Below are positions 11,204-21,806 of a DNA stretch of 64,000 nucleotides, piece after piece. The notes under the pieces were generated by a model, which did not search any database, was not told the DNA's origin, and worked only from the letters and a program-made list of their open reading frames with translations. The position numbers and the translations under genes were made by a program. This DNA is from Zygnema cylindricum. Lineage: Eukaryota; Streptophyta; Zygnematophyceae; Zygnematales; Zygnemataceae. The DNA lies in NCBI GenBank assembly GCA_037447655.1, contig JBBHKE010002320.1, forward strand, positions 90,001 through 154,000, given 5' to 3'. The first letter of the stretch is position 1; each line of letters begins with the position of its first letter.

Positions 11204-13021
11204 TGGTACCGATTAGATGTCAGACAATCAAAATTCACGGTAAGAGTAAAATCGATCAACATGCTCCTCGTACGACGAGGATAAATAACACATCTTGTGG
11301 TCCCAATTTTGAACCGTTGGCATTTGGAGGAAGCCCCAGCGACGCGGTAACCTTAGGTGCTAGACACGCCTCAATTGCTCATACACTTATCAAAAGTCAA
11401 CATTGAAACATAGGTGATCCGCACGTGATCATATTTCAAATGGAGCCAGAACGAATACAGGTCAACCGAACGAAAGGTTGTATCGATTCCGAATCACCTC
11501 AAGTATACGTCTGTCAATTTTTATATCGAAGAAGTACCGGCGAGTTTTTTATCGTGACGAAAATCATCAATGATTAAATTGTATCGGATGCATCGCGCAA
11601 AGCTCGAGTAAGAGTGTTAGTTTTTGACGATCTTTGACAATACATCGATTCTGAGAAAAGTGTCAATTTACACATATTCAGCGTGATGTGACACGACGCA
11701 TTGGAAAGTACGGAAATGAACCGGACCATTACATGTTTTATTGAAAGCTTTGTGTACAATCGTGCGGCAATTCCCGGTGGACAGTCAACGTTTAAATAGG
11801 TTTGGATTGGACCAAACTTTATACTTATTTAGTGTATACTTTTTGTTTGTATAAAAAATACACAGCAAAGCAAACAGAAAGATATACCTTCATCCATCAA
11901 TTAACAATAACAAGTCAGACAGTTAGAGAGAGATAAAAATATAATAGTTTTAGCTTTATTAGAAAGTCCACTCTATTGTAAACATCTGTCCAAAGGGACA
12001 AATTGATCAAAGCTATAAACTTTCTTAAAATTCTATTCGCTGTACTCTTGTTTTTTTCCTACATATCTCTCCGTACTCCAAACCTCTCATGTCTCTATTT
12101 ATTTGTGTGACTCCCCAAGCCCCATTGCGTGATTGACTTGCGACATGCCCATTTCGTTTGTGGTTACGCGAGCTCCTCTCGTTAGCTCGAATGAACGACT
12201 CGGCGTATCATCGTATGCGTCCTTACATCGTAGAGTGCAAACTGCTCACCTTACATAAGGTGTTGCCCTCGTAGGCCTTATTCGGCATCCACACACGCCT
12301 CTCATCGTCAAGTGTCGCTGTGGTGCACGCTCGTGTCATTGTGTGTCCATGCATCCCCAAAACACCCCTTCATTCACGCCCCCAGTCATGGTCGCCACGC
12401 GCGACCAGACAACCTGGTTGCTAAACCAACGACCAGACTGCCTCCAACTTCACCACCGCCGAACCTGGCGGCGAGTTGCACTTTCAACTTAATGTGCCGA
12501 GCCCTAGAGTTACAGTTTCAACTCAATGTGTCAAGCCCTATTACAGTGTTCATCCAGCGACCAGGTTGCCTCGGCGTTGGTACTACATGGCCTTGTCAAA
12601 TCATGTCCACAATGAAAAAGCACAAAGTTCACATTAATGCGAAAAACAAATAACTTTGTATTGATAACGAGAATATGATATAATTTTCAGATTTAGAATA
12701 TCTCAACTTATTATAGTCCGTGATGTAATATATACATCCTCTATCTCTCTTTACTCCAAATCTAGGTGAAACATAGGTGATATTTTAGTCATTGTTCACA
12801 AATGAGCGGGCTTGGAACCCTAAAATTATAACAAATATTTTATTCACAAATGAGCGGGCGTGGCCAAATCTACGCCTAATTCTCGAAACTCCCCGATTAC
12901 ATGACTATGTTCAAAACTGTCTTTCCAAGCGTGAAATAAGGAGACAGTTAACATGGGAACGTTGAACGGTTCACATATCTAATTGTTTCATATGAAAACC
13001 TAAAGCTCATGCAATATATTA

Positions 13022-13637
13022 CACCGCGAATCGTAATTAGAGTAAATTACTTTAATTCGGTCACTCGAAATTTCGACTCTATGACATCAAATAGAGTAAT
13101 CGATTCTAATATTTTCATTATTATAATTTAGGTAAGTTTAATTAGCGTAACAAAATTGTAATATAGATTTTTCTTAAATAGTGTGGAGTACGGACGACGT
13201 TCGAATGTGCAAAATTGTACTTTTTTAAGCAAAAAGGTACAATTAATGAGTTAATAGAATCGCGCTCGCACGTGAAATCGCACTAAATGAAAAATGAATC
13301 TCATCGAAAAAAAGCCGTTCGCATAACTCTCGTCCGTCGACAACATCGTTGTCAGTGTGAACATTAATTGGCATTTAGCGCGACAAATAATACTTACGTC
13401 ATAATGACGTCAAAACTATACAGACTGACAGATTTTGAACGTCTATGTAATTTAGTGTTCATAATTTCAGCGCGGATATTTATTACCGACATAACCCAAT
13501 ATAGAGTAGTTAAATAAATTAGAGTAAACTTCCTTTGTGAAAAAGTTCTATCACATAAATTAGAGTAAATTACTCTAATTGTTTTTTTTTGTTTTTTTAC
13601 TCTAATTTTTTCATTACTCTAATTACGATTCGCGGTG
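13022..13637. mobile_element. TA-flanked MITE, copy 1 (616 bp)
   Basis: The ends are perfect terminal inverted repeats beginning CACCGCGAATCGTAATTAG and extending through AGAGTAA, flanked on both sides by TA. The interior has no coding capacity and contains AGTGTGGAGTACGGA, shared with copy 2 near 18.08 kb. It ends 378 bp upstream of the NDUFB10 start codon, so it may sit in or near that promoter. The family has at least eight members here; the TA target site suggests a TA-inserting DNA transposon, but the superfamily is not settled. Confidence 0.9.
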
Positions 13638-13987
13638 TAACTGTACTACTGTCTTGCTGTCATGGCTGCGAGGGAAAGGTAAGAATATTACCTTCCGATT
13701 GGTCATCTCCAAACGGAAATTGGACTTGTGTACACGAGAAAAGATGATAAATAGTGGCGGAAAATACATTGACGCTAACAGCGATACACTGCGTAGTCTT
13801 ACAACAGTGCTCAATTTACTGTAACTGTCACATGAAGATTCATGAATCAACAACGAACCCCGCGACCTGAATCTCCCATCGAACGGCAACAATTTTACTG
13901 CAACTGGCCGATACGACATGTTTCTATGCTCGTTTTCTCTCCTTCCCTCTGTCATCTTCGTTCATCCTCCTATCCTTTTCCATATTG

Positions 13988-13996
13988 AAACCCTAA
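13988..13996 (+). promoter_or_regulatory. Telobox upstream of NDUFB10
   Basis: AAACCCTAA lies 20 bases before the start codon. The telobox is common near transcription starts of plant housekeeping and ribosomal genes, which fits a respiratory-chain subunit. Assignment is by motif and position only. Confidence 0.5.
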
Positions 13997-14015
13997 TCCG
14001 ACTGCTTCAAGAGCC

Positions 14016-14333
14016 ATGGTTCTGAAGGGACGCCCTCGGTTTGAGGAAACTCCGCCTGATGACTATGATCCTGCCCAGCCCTATGCTGACCCCGTGGCAC
14101 GTCTGGAGCAGAGGGAATGGCTCGTACGCGAGAAGTTAGTGAAAATGGAAACTGCCAAAATTATTCGTTCACGTTTGAAAGCTTGTTACCAGCAGGAAGG
14201 TGTTAACCACTACAAGAATTGCAGAGAGATTGTTAAGCAGTACTTGACCGTCATACAGGACCTCGGCTGGGGAAAGGATACCAGGCTTTTGGGAAGTACT
14301 TTGCCAAAAACCGGAGAAGAGGAAGAAAGTTAG
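14016..14333 (+). CDS. NDUFB10: NADH:ubiquinone oxidoreductase subunit NDUFB10 (PDSW)
   Basis: A single-exon frame of 105 residues, close to the usual plant length. The protein is a supernumerary subunit of the membrane arm of mitochondrial complex I, facing the intermembrane space. Diagnostic features are the acidic FEETPPDDYDP start, the DPVARLEQREW segment, and the motif CYQQEGVNHYKNC, which gives the conserved twin cysteines spaced C-x11-C that form a disulfide in this family. The C-terminal LGWGKD segment also matches the plant form. The ATG at 14016 fits the family N-terminus. A telobox and TA-flanked MITE copy 1 lie just upstream. No frame break is visible, so the gene appears functional. 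Confidence 0.93.
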   Translation: MVLKGRPRFEETPPDDYDPAQPYADPVARLEQREWLVREKLVKMETAKIIRSRLKACYQQEGVNHYKNCREIVKQYLTVIQDLGWGKDTRLLGSTLPKTGEEEES

Positions 14334-17300
14334 AGAGATTTTTGTAGAAGGAGGAGGGGATTTAGATTATGTGATGTCAGTTTTTAGCCAGCCGTCTGAA
14401 GCCTGGTTTAACTGTTCGATAAAGAATGACTCAGATTTGGAAGTCTATTCCTGTGGAGAGAAGAGGTGCGGGTATTGTCGTTTCCTGGGCATGTAACCGC
14501 GGAAGGTGTTGTAGGATAAATGAGCTCCTCTGCACTGTATCACCCTGCTGATCATTTGAGCTGTAACAGTAAAGTGGGAAAGGGTGGCTTAGAAACAGAG
14601 AAAGAAAAAGGATGAGTGTTGCAGCGAATATTTGTTACCTGTTTGATGATGATTTTTTTTTTTTTTTAAAGGGATTTGCAATGGGAGATTCGACTGAGAC
14701 AAGAGAACATGGACAATGCCAGTCATTTGTAGGACATCTTAGGAATTATGCATGTTTGAAATTCACATTTGTCCGAAGAATGTGACTCTTGTCACATCCT
14801 TGGTTGTGCTTGTGAGCAATTTGCTAATGAATTCTGCGATGAAATAGCGACACCGTTGTATAGGCTGATGTAGGAATGACAAGGGTCTTATTTAGGACTG
14901 CAGATGATTTGCAAAAGGCGCTGGTCTTTTTCATCGTGTCTTTGGAAGTAAAAATGGTGATCCTTCTCTTTCTTACCCCTCCTATTTTCCTTTTAAGCTG
15001 CATACTCATCCTTCCTCATCTCTCTCACTTTCCCATGCCATCCCTGTTCGTTTTTGCGCATTTCTGTCATGTCCGTTCTCCGTTTGTGCCTTGTTGTTCT
15101 GCACTTTACCTGGAGCTAGTTCAACTCTTGACTCCTTTTTTGATCTTGCATCATTGTTGAGCTCATGAACTCTCGTGAGATGCAGTTTTAGGTGAATGAG
15201 GGTCATAGGCGAATGTATGGACCACATTCTCTGTGTTTCTTATTAGTGAGCGAATAGCCTTTGTCGACCATTTCATGCACAGTATCGCAATGTTTCTCCT
15301 GGGTTTTTTGCAACGGAGTTTGAAATCCTAAATATTTTTTCCTATCTATGCTCCTTATTACTCGGCTGTAAGGCGTATCTGGGTAGATTCCTAGGTTTGG
15401 CGCTTCACAGGAATCTCTGTAAAATATCCTGTTTGACAAAATGATATTGTGGATCTAGACATCTCCGTATGGCCCAGTAAACGAAATACAGCATTTTACA
15501 TGTTTCAGCAATTCAAGTTCAGGGGTTGTGTATTAAGGAAATTGCAGTCTTAATTTATGTTTTGAATTTATTCCTGGATCCTATCCATGTTTACATTTTT
15601 GTCGAGGGACATAAGCTCAATCCAGCAAGTATGTGTTATGAAGCCCATGCTGGAGAACTCAGCGTGGGACTTGGGCACATTTTTCCAAAGTTCCTATGCA
15701 TTTATGTGTTGTCTATGGTGGTGGGAAGATTTGGTTGGAAGTACATGAAATGATGCATTCCTGTTTGACCGTGTATTTGCAGTTTTTAAGTTAGGATTGC
15801 ATGGACAGTATTAACAGTGACAGGTCAGCTGAATAATTGTATTGCTAACAGCTTGGAATTGGATTCAACAATGCTATATTGCGAGACAATTGTGGACTTG
15901 ATGGATGTTTGAAAGTTGGATTATAAGAATGGCTTGGGTGGGAAGAAGTGCTTGTAAGCAGTGTGGTAAGCATTTTTTTACCAATAAGCTTTAATCGTTT
16001 AGACCCGAGGTAAGCCGCAGTTGCACTTTTCTGTTCTCAAGGCAGTTAAAACTATTTTCCAGTCCTAAACTGCCTGTACATACGTACATCCGTATGGCAA
16101 GGTACACCTTCACAATAAGGCAGTTACACTTGTACATTGAAGTACACCTACCAAGGTACTTTTTAAAAGATAAAAACATCCGGCAACCAGAAAATAATAA
16201 AATAGCTCTTATATGTCTGAAAATGTTTTCTGTGACATTTGGTGACTTGTGGGGCCTGCTTCCCTCGAGCTACCACTGTTCACTTGTCTACATGTACTAC
16301 ACCATTGTATTACAATGATCTTGTGTGACAAAAAAAATAAAAACAGAAAGAAAACCTATGATTCAAACAAATCATCCAGTATAATACATCCATGGTTAAT
16401 CCACATAATATTTTATCATGAAGAAAGGTGAGTTGAAACCCAAGGAATGGTTTTTTAAAGGTTTAAACGATTAAACTGCAGAAAACATTTAATGCTTTTG
16501 GGATATCAGTGAAAACACAACACTGTAGTAAGGGGCACCATCCGAAGTTGCTAATAACCTTGCTACTACATTAGTGAAAACTGAGCATTAAAACATCCAT
16601 CCAATATTCTTCCCTATTAGTTTGAAAACTGTTCATCTGAGATGTTTTCTTTCAATGAATGATATTTACCTTTGGAATGCACTTTATTAGCGAACATGAA
16701 ACTGATATCGTTACAACTATGGTGCACATCAATTACTATAACTTCTAGTTTCGTTTATCGAACACAAAGGAGGAAATGGAACACGTGTTACGTTAGAGTC
16801 AAACAGATAACTATATTAGGGTTGCTTTGAGTACTGTGAGGCATTGGCTTAGTCCTATTTACTTTGCCCAATTACAATAACTTGTAAAATATACTATGCA
16901 ATAACTTCGATAACTAAAAAAATACAATGCTACTTGCATGCTGAGTGTATTTATGGACTGTTTTGAATGCAATTAAAGGCCAGTTTTCCATTTCAGTGTC
17001 CCGGTTACCGGAGGTAGTTTCAAACCCTTGAGATACTAGCTTGTTGCTTTTCCTATGCAGGTTTAAATGGCACATAAGGTGGGTAAATTAACCACCTGGC
17101 GTGCGAAAAAACACTGAAAAAACACTGCAAGTGTAGTGAAATTGGCTTAGATATTGGCACCCAAGGGCTACAGGAAGAAATCATTTCTCTGTATTGAAAG
17201 CGTTTCTACTAGCCAAAAATTGGAGAGTTGTTGTAAACAAAAACCTGTATATGTCACTTCGAGATGTATGAGCAAAAATTTGAAACATAAATTTGGCTAA

Positions 17301-17915
17301 GTTCCAAAAGTTGTCGTAGTAGTGGTCGAGTGTAGCACCCTCGGGTAAATCGAAAAAAATACCTTTCTCATTTTTTTATTGACTGCATAATGAAATGCCA
17401 TGCCAGTCTGGTGCTTTGTAAACATTGCCCTTTGTTCCTATCTGACAAATATTCATGCACAAAGATTGGGAATGAGAGGAGGCACCTCCTTTCCAACAAT
17501 CATATGGTAAACGAGGCCCCAACCCTAAAACTTTTGCTTTGACAGTTTTCCCCAATATTCCCTGAAGCAGTTTTTTGCTCGAATGGCAGTTCTAACACAA
17601 GATGAGCAATAAAGACCGGGAAAGACTCAGCACACCAAAGCTTGAAACTGCATAAGTTGCAATAGGTAGAGTGTAAATATAGATAATAAAAAATTGGGTA
17701 AGATCCACCGAAGTGGAGAGCCTTAACCGTATGTGTGTGGAAAGCCCGGAGGCTATTCCCGTCCTTATCGAGGGAGATGCTAACCTTCTCTCGGCTCAAC
17801 GAACACGATAACTTTATGAATCGTCAAACTTTAAATACTTAATTTTAAGCGCAAAATTAAATGTGGGACTAAACTATGATACAATCCCTACTATTAATCG
17901 TAATAAATTACAGTA
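14334..17915. other. Intergenic region after NDUFB10
   Basis: The first few hundred bases are probably the NDUFB10 3' untranslated region. Beyond that, only scattered open frames shorter than 110 codons occur, none with a recognisable motif. A GC-richer patch at 17690-17800 looks structured but I cannot classify it. The next clear feature is the transposon nest starting at 17916. Confidence 0.6.
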
Positions 17916-18430
17916 CACCGCGAATCGTAATTAGAGTAGATTACTCTAATTCGGTCGCTCGAAATTTCGACTATATCGCATCAAATAGAGTAAATGATTC
18001 TAATTTTTTCATTATGCTATTTAAGGTAAGGTTTAATAGCGTTTTTAATTCTAATATATGTTCGTTTTAAATAGTGTGGAGTACGGATGACTTCCGACCG
18101 TGCAAAATTGTACTTTTATAAGTAAAAAAGTACAAATAATGATTTAATACAGGCCGTTATCATGTAACTGCGTTTTAACAAGCCTCGTAGTGCAAACGTC
18201 ATAGTAACGATAAACTGTACGTTTTGTCAGACTCTGTACGAATGCCTTATTTACAGTAGAGGATTATAGCTTGCCAAATTAGAGTACACCGCATAAATTA
18301 GAGTAAATTTAAATTAGAGTAAATTCCCTTTTGAAACAGTTCTATCACATAAATTAGAGTAAATTACTCTAATTATTACTTCTCTTTTTTTACTCTAATT
18401 TTTTCATTACTCTAATTACGATGCGCGGTG
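17916..18430. mobile_element. TA-flanked MITE, copy 2 (515 bp)
   Basis: Starts CACCGCGAATCGTAATTAG and ends with the complementary sequence (one change, ATGCGCGGTG), with TA on both sides. It shares TCGAAATTTCGACT and AGTGTGGAGTACGGA with copy 1. Its right third holds one arm of a separate inverted repeat (18192-18312) whose mate lies just outside, so the element has been rearranged or invaded by a relative with ends TACACCGCATAAATTAG. Confidence 0.85.
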
Positions 18431-18559
18431 TACAGAAAGGAATTTACTCTAATTTATGCGGTGTACTCTAATTTGGCAAGTTAATATCCTCTACTGTAAA
18501 TAAGGTATTCGTACAGAATCTGACAAAACGTACAGTTTATCGTCACTATGACGTTTGCA
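18192..18559. repeat. Inverted repeat, about 121-bp arms
   Basis: The arm at 18192-18312 reappears inverted at 18439-18559 with only a handful of differences. The spacer of 126 bp contains the right end of MITE copy 2. Landmarks are GATAAACTGTACGTTTTGTC in the first arm and its complement in the second. The arms include a second terminal-repeat variant, TACACCGCATAAATTAG, which suggests nested insertion of related elements. Confidence 0.85.
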
Positions 18560-18570
18560 GGTGTACAGTA

Positions 18571-19138
18571 CACCGCCAATCACTATTAGAGTAAATAACG
18601 CTAATTCGGTGCCCTTTTTTCAAAAAAAAAAACCTGAAATACAATCCATAATTCTATTTTTTCCATTATTCTAATTAGGGTTTATTTTTCAATTAGCGTT
18701 AATAAAGAAAGTACACTGTGATGGAAATAGTGTGGCGTACGGACAGGGAATCTCCGTACTAAATGGTACTTTTTGAATTACAAAGGCATAAAAACTTAAA
18801 AAGACACTTAACATTATTGCGCACACATGTGAATGTGCACTGGCAAAAAGAGACGCAAACTCGTCAACAAAAATCACGTTCTCATATGTTCGTCCGTCGA
18901 CCGTGTGAACAGCACGACGGCGTACGAATTGTCAAATTTTGTCTGGGTACACATATTACTGTAGACATCGAAAGGGCGGGTATTTATTATTCAGGAGTCA
19001 GGACAACCCAAATTACAGTTAGGGATTACTTAGTATATATATTTTTTTTTCAAAAAAAAAAAATTCCCGATTAGTGTTAGTAACACTAATTATATTTTGA
19101 CGCTATTTATTCCTTTACTCTAATAGCGAATGACGGTG
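18571..19138. mobile_element. TA-flanked MITE, copy 3 (568 bp), left arm of palindrome
   Basis: Begins CACCGCCAATCACTATTAG and ends CTAATAGCGAATGACGGTG, with TA at both borders. It carries AGTGTGGCGTACGGA, related to copies 1 and 2. Its right 480 bp is repeated in inverted orientation immediately downstream as copy 4. Open frames inside it are mirrored in copy 4 and are not genes. Confidence 0.88.
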
Positions 19139-19174
19139 TACATCCGACCGACTTTGTTTTTTGCTGATTTGGTA

Positions 19175-19611
19175 CACCGTCAATCGCTATTAGAGTAAAG
19201 GAATAAATAGCGTAAAAAAAAAATTAGTGTTATTAACACTAATCGGGAATTTCTTTTTTTTGAAAAAAAATATATATACTAATTAATCCCTAACTGTAAT
19301 TTGGGTTGCCCTGAATAATAAATACCCGCCCTTTCGATGTCTACAGTATATGTGTAGCCGTACAAAATCTGACAATTCGTACACCGTCGCGCTGTTCACA
19401 CGGTCGACGGACGATGATTTTTTTCGACGAGATTACATCTCTTTCTTCCAGTGCACATTCACATGTGTAAGCAATAATGTTAAGTGTCTTTTTATGCCTT
19501 TGTAATTCAAAAAGTACCATTTCGTACAAAAATATCTTGTCCGTACATCACACTATTTCCATCGCAGTGTACTTCCATTATTAACGCTAATTGAAAAAAA
19601 ACCCTAATTAG
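19175..19611. mobile_element. TA-flanked MITE, copy 4 (truncated), right arm of palindrome
   Basis: Starts CACCGTCAATCGCTATTAG after TA and runs as an inverted copy of MITE copy 3, separated from it by only about 35 bases. It stops at CTAATTAG (19604-19611), where the hAT element begins; the matching position in copy 3 continues. The other end is therefore displaced beyond the hAT element and lost at the assembly gap. Confidence 0.85.
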
Positions 19612-20793
19612 TAGTGTTGTGTATCGGTAAAAAACTTATCGCGATAACACCGATACCGATAGTTATCGGTTATCGAACGGTCGGAGGTCCCGATATATCG
19701 GTCTGGGACCAACAAATTCCATATCGGCGATAACTTTTTAAAGATATAGTATGCATACAATAGTATTGTATCTCATACTGTATTATATTATTTTTATTAT
19801 ATAGCGTGGTATGCCACGTGTAAGAATCTGTTCCGCGTATTTATTTAACTGAAAATTTCTACGGTCAGCGCTGCACATAAACGTAGACAAATATAAATTA
19901 ATACGTTATTGTTATAAAACTATACTATCGAAACGAAAAAAATAAAATACATCGTAAATTACTAAATTTTATGAATCAAACTTTTTCCAAAAAAAAACGA
20001 TTAGAATGAAAGAAGCAGTCGAACACACTTGTCAGACTGCCGCCATTTCCGACTGCCGCCATTTCCAGACGCCATATTTTGAAAATTCAGGCAACACTTA
20101 TTTCAGGCAATGCACGTTTTTTATAAAATACTAAAAAACTAAAATTTTATATTTGATTCATTCTATGGATTATGAGGAATTTGTAGGAGGAGAGGAGGAT
20201 GGGAGACAGATTTTTGATGAGGAGGTAGAAGACATTCAAAATGTCAAAGAATTAGAAAACTTAAAAAAAATTAAGGAGGAATGCAAACATTCTAAAAAAA
20301 GCATTCCGAAAGGAGCACTGTCAAAAGTATGGCAGCATTTCAAAGTGTTGCATGATGGCAGGTATTCTGACAAGGCATTTTGTAATCATTGTGACATGCC
20401 TGTTGCCAGAGGGAAGTCGCTAAGCCCTTCAAATTTAGTGTCACACCTAAAACATAAGCATAAAAATCTCTTCGCAGCCGGGAAACTAAAGGAGATTGAA
20501 GAGAAATCAGGAGCCCTCGAGGACTTCATCAATAAGGGAGTTGCCAGCTCTTTTAAAGACAGGCTCATTCGCTGGATGGTTTTGGATTCGCAGCCTCTAA
20601 GTGTGGCGGAGAGCGTGGAGTTTCGGGAGATGATCAAAGGGTTGGCACCGAAGACAACAATCCCAGATCGGCGGGGATTAACATCCAGAATGGAGGAGAT
20701 AAGCATAAAGGTTCGTTTATGTTTAGCAAAACTACTTCAAGGAGAGACACTCAGTGTAACTTTAGACACATGGACTTCAGTGTCTAATGAGTC
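19612..20793 (+). mobile_element. hAT transposon, 5' part, cut by assembly gap
   Basis: Begins TAGTGTTGTGTATCGGT inside MITE copy 4, directly after CTAATTAG, which would be the 8-bp target site typical of hAT elements. The first 150 bp are packed with direct and inverted copies of TTATCG/CGATA, as in hAT subterminal transposase-binding regions. A BED-finger transposase frame starts at 20165. The 3' half and second target-site copy are missing because of the 10-N gap, after which unrelated purine-rich DNA follows. Confidence 0.8.
20165..20793 (+). CDS. hAT-family transposase with BED zinc finger, partial
   Basis: The first ATG in the frame is at 20165 and about 209 codons are present before the gap. 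An acidic N-terminus is followed by a BED zinc finger: SKVWQHFK, then CNHCD and SHLKHKH as the zinc ligands, which bind the transposon ends. Next comes the early hAT transposase region with LIRWMVLDSQPLSVAESVEF and LSVTLDTWTS, the latter containing the first acidic residue of the RNase H-like catalytic core. The rest of the core and the C-terminal hAT dimerisation region fall in or beyond the gap. No frame break is visible in the part present, so the element may be young. Confidence 0.85.
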
Positions 20794-20803
20794 NNNNNNN
20801 NNN
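20794..20803. other. Assembly gap (10 N)
   Basis: Ten undetermined bases interrupt the hAT transposase. The flanks do not continue one another: coding sequence on the left, low-complexity purine-rich DNA on the right. The true gap length is unknown. Confidence 0.98.
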
Positions 20804-21300
20804 GGGTGAGGTCGAGAACACGTTATTGAGGACAAAAGACAGAGAGCACGAACTAGCACGAGTGAACGAGAGCGGGAGCAGTTTGAGCGGGAGCATCAAG
20901 CACGAGAGACAGAAAACAGGAGTTATTGCACAAGAGCTGGAGTGGGAGAGCGAGAGTGCGAGAGTAAGAACAATAATAAAAGAGCCACAACAAGAGCGAG
21001 TGCGCAAGAGCCAGATCTAGAGACCGAGAGCAGGTGCAAAAGAGCGAAAGCAACATCGAGAGTGCGAGACCGTGAGCCAGAGAAGGAGAGTTAACGTAAG
21101 AGAGAAACAGAGCGAGAGCGAGAGAGCCAGAGCAACAGCGAGCGAGAGATAGTTAGAGGAAGAGAGCGCGAGCAAGAACGAGAAAGCGAGAGCAAGAGCG
21201 AGGGTGAGAATGTCAGAACAAACACAAGTAAGCCGAATTCGAGAGCGAGTGAGCGAGAGCGAGAGCAAATGAGCAAGATTGAGAGAATGCGATAAAGAGA
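20804..21300. repeat. Degenerate GAGAGC-rich low-complexity tract
   Basis: About 500 bp of imperfect GAGAGC/GAGCGA repeats with strong purine bias on the plus strand. The apparent frames encode Arg-Glu or Leu-Ser repeats and are not genes. Its abrupt start at the gap suggests the gap collapsed a repeat. Confidence 0.85.
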
Positions 21301-21806
21301 GCATAAGCATCATTTTTCAAAACTGTCATTTCACTACCCTACCAGAAACCATAAACATTTGTTCCTGCTTGAACCACTAAAAATTAAAATCTCATGTGAC
21401 CAGGAGTACATTTAGAGAGATTTAGTGAAACCGCGTTTTAGTACCTTGATTTTGCCCAACCTTTGCCTCGATGGTTTTTACAAAGTGCGCGATAAGCTAC
21501 AAAAGTAAAATCATGTACTTGCAATAGCTTTCTGTGTGATTAAAAAATCACCTTTAGCACGCACTTTGTACACACGGTCTGGCCCATAAAAAAAGATAAT
21601 CAACAACAGTGAAATAGTAAAGGAGCAGCTTCGTTATTCATAACATGTCGAAACTGTTGACACCTCCAAACACTTGCACTTACAAGATGAAATCTCTAAA
21701 AATCTCACCATTTACAGATAATTCCAATTGAATTTGACATCTGTTCCATATCTCTATAGCTATGCAAGGTTCCCCTCACTACACATTGAATAATAGTCAA
21801 AACTGG

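Larger units (their letters stand above)
9207..13020. other. Gene-poor intergenic region
   Basis: No gene is supported. The largest forward frame (12312-12653, 113 codons) and the minus-strand frame at 10659-10925 look random. The region holds two tandem duplications (about 9898-10096 and 10914-11203) and a more GC-rich patch at about 12110-12600. A polypurine-like G run directly follows the gag-like stop codon at the left edge. Confidence 0.6.

Noticed and set aside
12110-12600. GC-richer patch resembling an LTR start (TGTGACTCCCCAAGCCCC)
   Set aside because: No second copy and no primer-binding site or target duplication found.
20787-21313. Several frames in the GAGAGC-rich tract, including ones crossing the N gap
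   Set aside because: Low-complexity composition; no protein family; one spans undetermined bases.
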